From Brachypodium distachyon (taxonomy: Eukaryota; Streptophyta; Magnoliopsida; Poales; Poaceae), in assembly GCF_000005505.3 (NCBI RefSeq), contig NC_016134.3, positions 4,774,001 through 4,838,000 on the forward strand: a stretch of 64,000 nucleotides of DNA, written 5' to 3'. The notes under the pieces are model-generated. The model had not been told where the DNA came from, made no database searches, and was given only the letters and a program-made list of their open reading frames with translations. Every line of letters begins with the position of its first letter. Position 1 is the first letter of the stretch. Both the position numbers and the translations under genes were made by a program. Below are positions 35,699-47,519 of the stretch, in pieces.

Positions 35699-38600
35699 TC
35701 AAAACAGCAGCGACCATGCAACCACAATGCTCATCTTGCAAAACCCCACATCAAAGATGCCATGGCTCTCACCAGATCTTGCCGGGACAAAGGTGACCTC
35801 TTTGCAAACGCTGCTGGCCTCATCGTCGCCGCTTTGCCTTGCCTGAACACCGACGATCAGCTTCCCATGGCCATCACGTCCTTCTACGAATACAACATCA
35901 CGTGAAAACTCAACAAGCCCATCATCCGAGACAGACACCATTCCGTCCCTAGAGTCGAGTAGCGTGACGTTCTCGTCGATACTGGCTGTACGAGCGACGA
36001 ACTTCCCATAGAAATCAGTCAACCCTTCAGAAATCCAGACTTTTATTGCCGCCTCCAGTGCCATTTGGAGATGTGCATACCTGAACTCCAGCGTGCAGCG
36101 CAGGTCTGGAGCCATGTCCTTCAGGAGAGAGCCGGCTTTACCTATCCAAGTGATGCAGTTATACTCAAAGATTTGCGCGCTCAACACCTTATCTTCAGAG
36201 GGCCTTGTCCCCTTCACTCTTAGCTCAACCTCGATTGCGATAGGGTCATCCAATAGGATTGCACGGCATGGGCCAGTGAGGACCAGAGATGAATGCTGCA
36301 AACAAACATTACATGATCGAGACAGGAATATTAGATATATGATATACCATCTGCAACTTATCTAACTGCCACTGTAAGAGGTCGGCGAGTCTTCCACAGT
36401 TTGTTGGATGAGAATGTAGCACAGCACACTTGGCAATGAAAAATTAGGCATATCTAAAGTTGCAGCTTTGCCAAATACACGATCCAAACTGTCAATTAGG
36501 CCAAATCACATCGCACCTACTATTATAATGATAATATCCGGCCTAGGAGAACATGTAAAATGTCAGTTGTTCACTTATTGGTGCAGTCCGATAACATGCC
36601 CCTACAATATTTTGACAACTGCACACGTTCTGTTGGTGAAATTAAATATGTTCTACAAAAAAAATGGGTTAAACATTTTTGACAATAGTTTAAAATGTGC
36701 AATCCATGCTACATTGCCACACATTACAAGATCAGCAACAAATAGGTCTTGCTACACTTACAGCCATGAAACCAAGCACAAGATCATGCACCTCTTGACT
36801 CAGAATTCAACCTTGAATATTATCCAGATTAACACTTGAATTATTATCCGAAAGCACAGTAGAATTGAGTCTAGGGCATACAGCGTGTTTTTGATATGTC
36901 CAGCATATGTACTACTGGACCTGATGCATGCTATGGCACGATGCTGTGATTTTTATGCCTTCTTTGTACACGCAATGGCAAAACAGACCCTCTCCCTCCC
37001 TTCCCTTTCCCTCTCTCCTTCCAAGCCAAATTAAGGGTGCAGCGTGTTCCATCAAAGTGCCACATTTTGTAGTGTGTGATCTAGCAATCCAAAGATTTAG
37101 AGTTTGATAGACAAAATGGTACAAATTCAGAGTCTTGGTAGCCAAGTTCCTAAATTGTAAAACAAAAAAGCTTTTTACATATCCTTGCATGGTGACAATT
37201 GACTATCGAATCCACACTTGATATGCCAGCATGATCACTTCATATATATAACCACTCTTTAGTTTAAGTTTTGGTCCTATCATTTCAAATACTCCCTCTG
37301 TCCAGAAAAGGATGTCGCGCGGTCAAATTTGCAAAAACCCCCTTGAGAAATTCCCGACATAACGTTCAGTCCTCGCACGCTCATCTTCCTCCTCGCGGGT
37401 TCTTCCTCGCAGTGCTCGCACGCCGCAGATCCCCGGCGATGCTCCCCTCGCCCGACGGATAGCTCGTCCTCGCTACTCCCCCTTCGCCGTCTAGCTCCAC
37501 CGGGCTGCTCCCCCTCCTCTGTCCAAGATTTGATTTTTCCGACGATGGGCTGGTGCTGCGGTGCGAGCAGAGCAGAGGGAGAGGCCGGGAAGATTGCACC
37601 GCCTCCGCTGTTCCTCGTCCCGCTGTTGGCCGCCGGCCGCGCCGACGCATGGGGTACGGAGGGCCACATCATGGTCTGCAAGATCGCCGAGGTAACAACA
37701 ACCCCTTCGATTTTGATGCAAGGTTAGAAGCCAAATTGGAGCTATTCCTGTTATTTTATTGCAGCTTATTTGTTGTTTATTCTCCTTTATCCTTCTGCAA
37801 GGTTGGACATTTCCATCCAAACTATGTTCTCAAAGAAAGAAGAAGGAAAAGTTCATGTCTTGTCTGTAATCGATGATGGCCGTGGAATGACTTATACTGA
37901 AATGTTGAGAATGATCTCATTCTCATCATTTAAGGTAAATACCTATTGTACTCATAAATTGTCCTTTGTCTTTGTACACATTCCTGATTGGACTGAATGT
38001 TTATTGAGCTGATAATCAGTTTGCACTGAATGTTTATTGGGCAAAAACATATTTTGCTTTTTATTTTAGTGCAGGAGAAATTTGCTGATTTGTTATCCAT
38101 TAATTGTTAACTGAACATACTTGCTTTTAAAGGTTACATATGGCCTTATTCCATAACATGATCTGTTATTTTGCTTTAGAAAAGAAAGTAAGGCAAATAA
38201 AACTGAAGCATTTATAATTTGAAGGCCTACATGTCTGTTACACATGAACATATAAAAAATCGAAAGATTGTTCAATTCTTGAAAGGACTGATTGCAACAA
38301 AATTTGAAATAACAGTACAGTAGCTCATTGGCCTGTGTGATCAAGGACACATGGCCTGTGTATCTCATTAACTTTGGCTTCTGAAACTTGTTTTATTCTA
38401 GCTCAAAATTTCCCTTGCCATCCAACTTCTGCCCTTGGTTTATTGTAATCTCTGTGCCATGCCATGTTTTGATTCAGTTCTGGTTCAGGTACATGAAAGG
38501 GATATACTCTGCAGTTTGAGGTTCAGGTTCAGATGTTTTGATTCAGTTGAAGTTCTTGACAAATGCCACTACTCCTCGGAGCCTTGGCCCTTCTTCTGTC

Positions 38601-40857
38601 ATTCTCAAGTATTCTGCACTTTCCTTCTTCAGTTTCCATTCTATAGTGTATGACTGAATTTCTATCGACTAGCTTCAATAATTTGATTTATAGGATTGAA
38701 TTTCTATCGACTACAATCTCATTTTGCATTTTGACACTTTGGTTTAACATTCATGTGATTAAGACACCATACAATGGAAATATTAACAATGATGGAGCAA
38801 TAGTAATTTCAAACTTGGGAAAAAATTATGATGTAATTGTAGGGCTGAGCTTTTATTTTCGGTAGAAATAGATTGCTACCTTCCTTTTCTAATCCTCAGA
38901 TTACTCCCTTCCTTCTTCTAATCCTGAGATTGCTCCTTTCCTTCTTCTAATTCTGAGATTGCTCCCTTCCTAATTCTAATCCTGAGATTGCTTCCTTTTT
39001 TAATCCTAATTCTAATCTAGGCGGAGGGTGGTGAGGCGGAGGCGCGGGCGCAGGAGGCACTTGAGGCGCTGGCCAAGCCAGGGACGGCCACAGGAGCTTC
39101 CTCGCCTAGAGCTCGCCTGGATCAGCGCTGACGACTTGGAGCAGAGGGACGGCCGCGGGAGCTCCCTGGCCTGGAGCAGAGGCCGCCAACCTGGAGATGC
39201 CGGGGGCGGTGCGGTGGTGGGGCGGCGACCTACTGGCCGGAGCAGGTGGATGGGCAGTGAGTTGGGGAGGCAGGCATCCGCGATGGATCTCATGCGCTCC
39301 GTGAGATTGGATTGCCGGCTCTGGCGGGAGGCCGGCGGGAGCTCCGCCTGCCTTCGGCGACGCGAGGGCAGCGGGCCGGCGGGAGCTCCGCTTGCTTCTG
39401 GGTGAAGATTTCAGTTTGGATTTCAATTTGAATTTCAATTTCCAGCCCGAATTTCAAACGAATTTCAATTTGAGGGATCTTTTGGAAAAATTCAATTACA
39501 CTGGAGGGGTGGAAGGATGCGACATCCTTTTCTGGACAGAAGGAGTGATTACTTTCTATTTTTGTGTTTAGATAACCACAAAAGCCCTTAAAAGGTTGGA
39601 AGAAACTTAATGCTATAACAGCTCGTTTGGATCCCATCATTTGGGTTTAGAATTCTGGAATTCATTTGGGATTTCAGATTTCAGCTTGTTTGGCTGGCAC
39701 GGAATTGCCCTCAGGAATTCAATCTCCAATTCCATGGAATCACACTATAACTAACCCCAATTCCTCTCTAAAAACCATCATTTCTTTGGAATTGTCTCTC
39801 ATCCTACAAATCCATGTGGTAGACAAACATGATTTTTGAACCCGGAATTCAAATTCAACCAAATGAAATCCTATCAAAATTTGGATTTTATTTCATTTCT
39901 GCCAAATGAAATGAAAGCATGGGTGCCAAACGAGCTGTAAGAGTTTTAGCCTTTTAGGGACTTTAGCACACAAAACTATTCTGCAAATCTGCAATTTTTA
40001 GTCCACTGCCAATCTGCAGGACTCTAATTTTGGCCTGCTCTCTAATTTATCTGCAGTACAAGTTGAGAATTCAGACTATCACATGAACATCCGATTCACT
40101 CTATCCTAAATAGTTCCAGGAATTGACAACTTTGAATGTAAAATTACAATTTCTTAGACCAATGAGGAGGTACCTCTGCAGTGAGCGTCTGGCATTCGTC
40201 TCTCGTGCGCTCAAAGATATAATTGCGGTTCCGGTGCAACGAGTCACGCGTAGCAATGAAGCCAAAAACATCTATCGGCCAGCACATTGTACCCTTCAGC
40301 TCGAGCACACTGACGGAGAATATCTGTAGCGCGTCTTCAAGCTTGGCATAGCTCGGCACAGGATCTTGACTGAACCGCATGGGTGGCGCCTCAGCTGCAT
40401 CCATAAAAATCAACTCATAGTTGCGGTATCCAAATTTATAATATCTAGGGAGTATTTAACTTTTGCTTTTGCATAGTGTCAGACTTAGTCGGAACACGAA
40501 TTTGAGAAGGGTAACAAAAACCTACTCCCTCCACGCTCATTATGGATCGGAGGGAGTAATACACAAAATTTCTCGATTACGAAATTAAAAATCATCAGGC
40601 TCGGGCTTAGCAAAATGCAAAACTCAAGGGATAATCGAAGATAATGGATGAGATTACGAACTTCTTTTCTCGACATCGCCGAAATGATCGGACCATGTCT
40701 CTGTCCAGTCTAGGCGAAAGTTGGCAAGCCGGCGGAGCATCCATTCCTCTTCTGCTTCGTCCTCGCGGGATCTCTTGGGCTCCTCGTTCCCCTCCTCCTG
40801 CTCTGCCGCCAACCTCTTCTGACCCGTAATCTTCTCGATACCTGCCGTATCCAACAT
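35699..40857 (-). CDS. DUF6598 domain protein, copy 3 (intron expanded by transposons)
   Basis: Exons match copy 1: 40662-40857, 40174-40394 and 35699-36295, all in phase and without stops, about 337 aa. The ATG used by copy 1 falls in a CGG-repeat expansion here, so translation would start at the later methionine (MLDTAGIEKITG). Exon 2 is one codon shorter (single Cys before WPIDVFGF). The 3.9 kb second intron (0.73 kb in copy 1) is enlarged by a 2.25 kb mariner-type element and a Tourist MITE. The 3' ~400 bp of exon 3 and the flank to 35,380 are almost identical to copy 1, while the rest is more diverged. It may still be expressed if the long intron is spliced. Confidence 0.7.
37543..37691 (+). 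pseudogene. Captured first exon of an S1/P1-type nuclease
   Basis: The frame ends with a signal-peptide-like stretch (FLVPLLAAGRADA) followed by WGTEGHIMVCKIAE, then a GTAACA donor. Mature S1/P1 plant endonucleases begin with Trp-Gly...Gly-His at this place, and the Trp and His are zinc ligands. Only this exon is present, so it is a transposon-borne fragment and not a functional nuclease. Confidence 0.7.
37797..37934 (+). pseudogene. Captured exon of a MORC/GHKL-type ATPase
   Basis: The frame RLDISIQTMF...VHVLSVIDDGRGMTYTEM then LRMISF contains the DDGxGM ATP-binding motif of GHKL ATPases in the arrangement typical of plant MORC proteins. It ends at a GTAAAT donor. There is no neighbouring MORC sequence, so this is an isolated captured exon. 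The left boundary lacks a clean acceptor. Confidence 0.65.
39619..39937. mobile_element. Tourist (PIF/Harbinger-type) MITE in DUF6598 copy 3 intron
   Basis: CAGCTCGTTTGG at the left pairs with CCAAACGAGCTG at the right, and TAA flanks both sides (39616-39618 and 39938-39940). The orthologous position in copy 1 reads GCTATAAGAATTTTAG without the insert, giving an empty site with a single TAA. A three-base TAA duplication is the Tourist hallmark. Confidence 0.85.
40523..40558. repeat. Collapsed Stowaway: only the two termini left
   Basis: TA, CTCCCTCCACGC, then ATTATGGATCGGAGGGAG and TA follow one another with almost no interior, as if an internal deletion removed the body of a MITE. Confidence 0.65.
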
Positions 40858-40984
40858 CCTCCCTATTCTTCCCGTGGTCTCTCCGCCGCCGCCGCCGCCG
40901 CCGCCGCTTGGACTTAAGGTTAGGCACTGTGGGGATATTTTCCCTTACAACGCGACGGGCAAACCGGGCCAAGTGCACACGGGT

Positions 40985-41245
40985 CGTTCAAGGCGACTCA
41001 TAGCCCAGTAATGCTGGCTATATATAATGCTGCCCATCCGGCCGGCCCGGGCACAAAATGGGCCAGGAACGGCCCGAGTCAGCCCGAAATGCGGCCCGTG
41101 TCGACCTGGAATGGTTTAGTGCTGTGCCGAGCCGACCTACGGGCCTTAGATGGAGAAAAAGCCCGGTCCGGCCTAGTTTTGTGCCTGGCTCGAGGCCTGA
41201 AAGCCCTACGTGCCCGGTTAGACCCGTCCGGGCTGTTTTTTAAAT
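40985..41245. repeat. GGCCCG-rich repeat-like stretch
   Basis: A CCGGCC/CGGGCC-rich stretch (ACAAAATGGGCCAGG, CAGCCCGAAATGCGGCCC) reads like the 'GGCCCGG' hAT-type repeats common in grasses. Clean ends were not identified. Confidence 0.35.
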
Positions 41246-41254
41246 AAAAATAAA

Positions 41255-41735
41255 GTAAAATGCATTAGAGGTCTTAATTTTTTTCTAAAAATTCTGAGTT
41301 AGTCATAATTATTTGAAACTGCACATCTGAATCTCAATTATTTCATAAGTGATTCAGCGCAGGACCTATGGTGATTCGGACGCGTGCCTCCTGCTGACGT
41401 GGTTATTAGGACCCACATGTCAGGTGCATAGGTGAACATTTTTTTGCAAAAAACTCCCTGGCTCCTTCTTTTTCTTCCCCATGCCCCCTCTCCTCGTGGC
41501 TATTTGAGGGCCACATGTCAGAGAAAGGAATGAGGCAGAATTTTTTTGCAAAAAATTGTCCACCTTGGCATCTGACAGGTGAAATAACCACGTCGGCAGG
41601 AAACACGCGTCCGAACCACCATAGTACATGCAATGGATCACTTATGAAACAATTGAGACTCAAACGTGCAATTTCAAAAAATTATGACTAACTTAGAACT
41701 TTTACGAAAGAATTAGAACTTTTGATACATTTTAC
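41255..41735. mobile_element. Fold-back element with ~170 bp inverted repeats
   Basis: The left arm (GTAAAATGCATTAGAGG, CTGAGTTAGTCATAATTA, TTTCATAAGTGATTC, GGACGCGTG, TGACGTGGTTAT) is the inverse of the right arm in the same order. The arms are about 170 bp with a short central part. It is probably a Mutator-type MITE; a 9 bp duplication was not evident. Confidence 0.7.
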
Positions 41736-42970
41736 TCATAAAAGGTAGCTCAATGCGGTGTGCGCGCACCTTCTAGCTCTCCGCGGTGCCCCCTTCTAAC
41801 ATCCGGACAGGACCGGATTAGGAAACTCCGTCCACTGCAGCCCTGTGCTTTCCCGCAACTGCTCCCACGGGCTCTTGCGGGCACTGATTTTCTTTGTCGT
41901 TTTGCCGTACGCACATGATATACACGTCCGTGCCCGGCTTTTCTTCCTCCGGTGCTCACAACATTTCTCAGCAGCAACAAAATTTACTTCAATCGAAAAA
42001 ATGAACACGTACATCTCCAAATTTTGCTACAGCTGGATTTTTATTTCACATATAAACGTTAGCATAAAAGCACGGATTGCACGAGTAAAGAACTAATTCC
42101 ACGCGCCTCCTACATCCATACAAAACTCTGCATAGCTCTACAACCCATCCAGCTTTGTACATCCACCTGGCTTGAAACCTGGCGAACAAAACAGGTCCCC
42201 AAAATTAGTAACGCTGAGATATAGATTCTGCAGAGAGAATAACAAAACTTAATTTACGATCATTCTAGAACATAATACAGAGTATTAGGATTTAGGATGT
42301 AAAATTCAGAATCTGGTATGTCTCAAGTAAGAAGAATTATAGTTTACGATATATGCCTTTATGTATGAAAAACACTCCGCTGTTGTGCTTGGAACTTTTT
42401 TACACTTTAAGTAGCTAACAATAACTGCACATGACCCAAACTTGAACTTAACCAAAAAGTTACCCCTTCAACTAAAACCACGACAAAAATTTAGGATCGA
42501 AAGAAGTACTTCTAACAATTAAAAAACTACATCCACCGAAAATCATATATATATTACATGTAATAAGCAAGGAGCAAGAAATGCATGTTAGCCTTCAGGT
42601 AGTTCAATTATAACCACAAGCAGAGCATCGCAGTTCAATGTCACCGGCCATGCTTCAAAAGTTAAGTCACAGAAGAAAAAAAATCAGACTAACTAAAAAA
42701 GCTACATCTCAGTAAGAGAACTAATCGTGTGCACACATAATTACATCTATTGACTACACAACTACATCCAATCGAATAACGGATCACGTAGAAAAAAGTA
42801 CAACTAATCCTAGTAGCTTGAAAAGTAACTCCACACACATTTTTTTTTTCTTTGTCCAAGTTCACAAGTAGATGTAACTTTTAACGTCACAATTACATCT
42901 AAAACTATCAGAAAAGTACTCCCTCCGATCCACTCGTCACGTTCCTACTTCGTCGGCTTTGTCATCACTA

Positions 42971-43200
42971 ATGGCCGACACCACCAACAACGCAACGGCT
43001 TTGGCTGCCGCTAACGCTCAGGCTCAGGCTTAGAAGCATTGGATCGAACAATAGGTGGTTGCTGCTGCTCAAATGCAAGCGCAGGCAGGGGCGGCTGCCC
43101 ACGCGGTTGCCAAGGCGGCAGCTGCAGCTAGCGTGAACATCGACGCGGCTCAACAGATTCATCAACAAAGAACAACCAAATCAGGAGAAGGGCAACATAC
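42971..43200 (+). pseudogene. Ala/Gln-rich coding remnant with TAG stops
   Basis: From the ATG at 42971 a frame runs MADTTNNATALAAANAQAQA, a TAG stop, KHWIEQ, a second TAG, then VVAAAQMQAQAGAAAHAVAK, ending near a GTACGT donor. Both stops sit where CAG (Gln) would fit, as expected from C-to-T decay. I do not recognise the family; a retrotransposon gag or other low-complexity protein is possible. Confidence 0.4.
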
Positions 43201-44512
43201 CGTACGTAATCTGCTCTTTTTCTTGTTAATTTTAATCAGTAGTTATATTGTTCATGTTGTGGAATTAGATGAGTTTTATCGCTGTGCGTTGCTGTTTAGT
43301 TTGTTTAGTTCGCATGATATAATTTGCTACATGATTTATGGCATGATTTTCTGAATTATAGGTTCATCGAAAATGCCTAATTTTTCAAAAAAAAAAAGCA
43401 ATTCGAACCCGACCAAAACTCACCGGCACCAACAAGAGAACTGTCACAGATCGAAGACCCAGCAGCTCAACTACCACCGCCAACCTCGCCGCCGAACAAA
43501 GAGGAACAACAGGCGGCGCACCCGAGGCCCAGACAGAGGGAACGCAAGGAAGAAACCTGGACCTCGAGTCCTGCTGCTTGTCATTTGAGGCGACGACGGC
43601 CATGCGCGCACACGGCGCAGAGGATGGCGACCACGTCGCACGAGGTGAGGAGCACGCCGGCGTCAAGGAATAGAAGCAGCAGCTCGTCGACCTGCGCGAG
43701 GACCACGGCGTCGAGCAGGACCCCGTCGGTGGCGAGTGGATTCGACGGGGAATGGCGTTCATGCGCGTCCCCGCCTTGCGCCGTCGCGGCCAACTTCCGC
43801 ACCAAGCGATGCCACCTTGCCGTTCGCTGTGAACGTTCTAGCCGAATGAATTGACTCACAGTGCCTGGAATCGCCGCTGCCATGCCATTCTTCCTCGACT
43901 CCGACCATGCGCCGCCCCCTCCCGATCTCCTTCTTCGGCGATCCCCGGGTTTCATAATTGCCCTCTGTAGGCTTCCACTTTGGGCCAGGCCCCAAACGCA
44001 CTGGCAAGCCACTCCGGCAAGACTCCGGCGAGCACACCGCATGGGCTTCGGTCCTGAACAGTCTGGAAGCTGGCAACTGGGGTTCCCGCGTGGCTTTTGG
44101 TCGTTTGGGTATTCTGGCTGTGGATACCCATATTTGGTTACTGAGGAACAAAATGTGGATAGTTACTCGTATTTTTTGGGTATCGAACAAATATGGATAT
44201 GTTGCTGGATCTATTTTTTAGGTCAAAATACACATATTGACAGTTTTTGGATATATCACCTAAATATGGGTATGCTGTTGGAGATGCTCTTGCAACATCT
44301 TTCTTCCTCCCTAGCCACAATATCTTGCGAAACAAATTTACACTCAAAAAAAGTCAGAAATAGCATCTAATAAGAGGCCAACATCTCAGATGTTAAATCT
44401 AATTCAACAAAAGTTACATCCAGTTGCATGGGGCTCGGGAGGAGAGAGAGAAGTGAACACTTTTAGAAACGAAACACGCTCACAAATTATATTTGGCGCA
44501 ACAAAATGAAGT
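43201..44512. other. Unassigned GC-rich and repeat sequence
   Basis: Overlapping GC-rich frames occur on both strands at 43,380-44,050 with no motif I can name. At about 44,100-44,300 the sequence carries 'ATATGGGTA' phrases and a 'TGTTGGAGATGCTCTTGC' end common at grass MITE termini. No gene is supported. Confidence 0.4.
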
Positions 44513-44898
44513 TACTCTCTCCGTCCAACAAAAGATGTCTTAATTTTGACCAAATTTGAATGCATCTATACTTTTTTTTCAAGAATACACCCATTCGATT
44601 TAAAGGAGGAATAGAGTTTGCTGCAAAGCAGCTACAAGCCCATATTGGACGGAACAAGACGTCTATCCGTTATCTCTCCACTCGCTAGGTAACGACACGA
44701 ATTCCTGTCCGTTTAGAAGTCCCGCACGGGTCCACGCATCCGCCTCGGCACCGATCGCTCTCATCAACTTAGCTGTGTGGACTGGGATGTGATTAAAGAC
44801 ATCCGCCTCAGAGGCGAATGCATCTATACACTAAGTCATGTCTAGATACATCTAAATTTTAACAAATTTGAGACATCTTTTGTTGGACGGAGGAAGTA
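44513..44898. mobile_element. Stowaway termini enclosing an extra ~240 bp
   Basis: TA then CTCTCTCCGTCCAACAAAAG then ATGTCTTAATTTTGACC at the left; ATTTTAACAAATTTGAGACAT then CTTTTGTTGGACGGAGGAAG and TA at the right. The expected internal TCTAGATACATC block is present near the right. Between the ends lies extra GC-richer sequence (44,600-44,815) not typical of the family. Confidence 0.65.
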
Positions 44899-45499
44899 CA
44901 TCAATATTGGCTTTTAAAGCAAGATGGTTTGAATCAAGCAAGCATGCTTGCTTTCAGACTCTCAGTTGCCAAAGTAAACATGCAATGCTTGCAGGTAGTT
45001 GCATGTGGGATATGCTCCCTCAGGAGTGACGACTCATGTATGACATGAAAACATTACCTGGGGCAGACATATGTAAGTAGACTAAGTACAAAGAGTTATC
45101 AATCCAAGAGGCTATAACAGCTACAAGTTCAGTAATAAGCTCTAAGGGTTCGGCTTTTGCCTGTGTCTAATTTTGCTTTTTGAAATCTAATGAAGCAGTA
45201 ATTTGTAACTCTACACTGATAAAAAGAAGAAACAGGGCTGCTAAATTCAGTTACCAAGACATAAGAGTTTGCCCTCTCTTATTGATACAGATTTGACGCA
45301 AGAACATACTGCGCATACGGGAAACTATTTCCTGGCCGTGGAGCTCTCATAAGAGCTGTTGAACTTCTGGAACCAACTCATTCATTGTGCTGCAAATAAT
45401 GTCAGAGACAGAGTATCAGCCCATTGGCGTTCTTTTTCCAGAATACCACTGGTATGTGTATGGCACATAATTCCATGTAGAAATGTCTAAAAGAAATGG

Positions 45500-46335
45500 C
45501 GACGTGCCTTGACAGTTAGTAGACATTGCAGGGTAGGTCATGAAGGCAGAAGTGTCACTGTGTTTCTGGAAAGACCGAAAGAGAGAATATCACCGAAACA
45601 TAAAATGCAAGGTTAAATACAGAACAAAAAGGAGAACGCATATTGATGATCTTTCTAGAGGCAAATTCTTATTATCTATTTTTACCATTTCTTAGTGAAA
45701 TTATTTCATGTCAAAATTTGTATAAAACAAATTGGTCTGTACCTTGAACAGTTAGTGAACATTGCAAGGCAAGTCATGAGGAGTGTGTGATTGACTGATT
45801 GTATTCTGAAAACAAACAGAATGTCATCATTACAGAGAAATGAAAGAATAAATACACAACAAAAGGTGAATGCATATTCACAATCTTTCTAGAGGTAAAT
45901 TCTTCTTTTCCATTCTATGGTGTCTTGTTACATTATTTCACGTCAAAAGTTTGTATAAAAGAAATTGAGTTGTGTCATTGCTGGAAAATAATAATTAGAA
46001 AGTTGTACATTGAGCAGTAAACATTGCAAGGTAAGTCGTGAAAATAAAGAGGAACAACTGCAGAAAATGAGAGATTAAATGCACAACAAAAAGGAGGATG
46101 CATATGAACAATCTTTCTGGAGGTAATATTTTCTTTCACTTTTGTGATTCTTGAGATATCTTTCTCATAAAAAAAGTCATGTCAAAGAAATTGAAGCCTG
46201 CTTGAACAGATAATGAACATTGCAAGGTAATCATGAGCAATTGGGTATCATTGTATTCATGAAATAAAAAGAAGAGTATATCATTATTGTAAACTGAAAT
46301 GTTAAATACACAACAAAAAGGAGAATGCATACTAC
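45500..46335. repeat. Degenerate tandem repeat, ~4 units of 195-260 bp
   Basis: Each unit carries an ACATTGCAAGGTAAGTCATGA-like phrase (about 45,527, 45,757, 46,020 and 46,214), then AAATACACAACAAAAAGG, then GAATGCATAT and AATCTTTCTAGAGGTAAATT. The order is kept while spacing varies. The repeated AAGGTAAGT resembles a splice donor. It lies downstream of the RIP-like gene and has no coding capacity. Confidence 0.65.
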
Positions 46336-47519
46336 ATTTTGTACTGACTAGTGTTCAGTATGACTAGCAACGCCGATTTAAATAGTGCTACGTATGTTAT
46401 TCTGATGCTTCCATCAAAGAGTCAAGCAAAGTTGTAATGGGGATCACTATTCAAGCAAATGCTCCTAGTATACCCACAAGCACAGATATTCACATTCAGT
46501 ACACTAAACTAATGTTCTATCCACTATTCATTCAGACTCTGATCAGCCTGCTCCTCGCAGTGCACATTCAGGTTTGCATGCAGAGATACAGATTCAAGAC
46601 TGCTTTAGCATCTGAGAATCTAGCAATTGTGCTATCACTCGCTGTCTCCAATATGGCCGATTATCTTGGACCGATAAAAATCAGCTAGTAGTGGATAGGA
46701 TTCATGGTGAGTTCCTTGTGCTGGCTAATACTTATGCTTAATTCGTGCACATTCCATGGACCAGAGGAATGGAGCAGATTCTCTTGCCGAACCAGCTAAA
46801 TTAAACATAGAGAGAACCACTATAGCTTTCCCATCGTACCAATAAACTCTTTTTTTTGCGGGTGCGTACCAATCAACTTCACGTGCAAGGATTTCCTGTT
46901 CTTCACTCTCCAGCCTCCGGATCTCAAAGTTTTACTATAAATTGCGAAGAGATGAGTATTTTTTAACCTAGGTTCAACTGCACTAACGAATTAATACACA
47001 GATATGGACTGCATGCAGACCAATGTAGCAAACTTGTTGAACTCATAATTATCTTGAAAAGATATAGGGTTGATTGGCATATTATTATATTTCTTGCACA
47101 TATGAAGATACATTTTAGAAGACGGATTACCACTAACTGGTCCTTTTGTGGAAAGTGCAAAAGAAAAAGAAAAAAGAACGGAGGCTGCACAAGCCTTATC
47201 AACAATGGCACAGGAAGACGAGATCAAGTTACCTCATCTGATTCAATAGTATCTTTCTTTCCACAGAAATCATGGTCATAAAATTAGGACATCAAGTTAT
47301 AATCAGAGAAGAAGAAATCAATCACCAATATAAATTAAATAGACAAAAAAACAGGGTAAAGGAAAAAAACAAGAAGTATAGATATGAATTATACAGATAT
47401 GCAGTTTTGATTTCTTGAGACCCTAGGCTTATATTATATTATGGTTATCTTAATTGAAGGCACTTTTGCTAGGGATGACTGAGTTAGCTTACCTTATATC
47501 TGCACACTTGCCAGTCAGG

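Larger units (their letters stand above)
37290..39547. mobile_element. Non-autonomous mariner-type element B carrying gene fragments
   Basis: TA then CTCCCTCTGTCCAGAAAAGG at the left; the inverse GATGCGACATCCTTTTCTGG then ACAGAAGGAG at the right, where the second TA is mutated to TG. It is 2.25 kb and sits inside DUF6598 copy 3 intron 2. Subterminal sequences match element A. Two exon-like pieces of unrelated host genes lie inside (separate entries). It has the structure of a Pack-type element. Confidence 0.75.

Noticed and set aside
43581..44042. 153-codon minus-strand frame with a Leu/Val/Ala-rich end
   Set aside because: The hydrophobic tail looked gene-like, but no family could be recognised and opposite frames are equally open.
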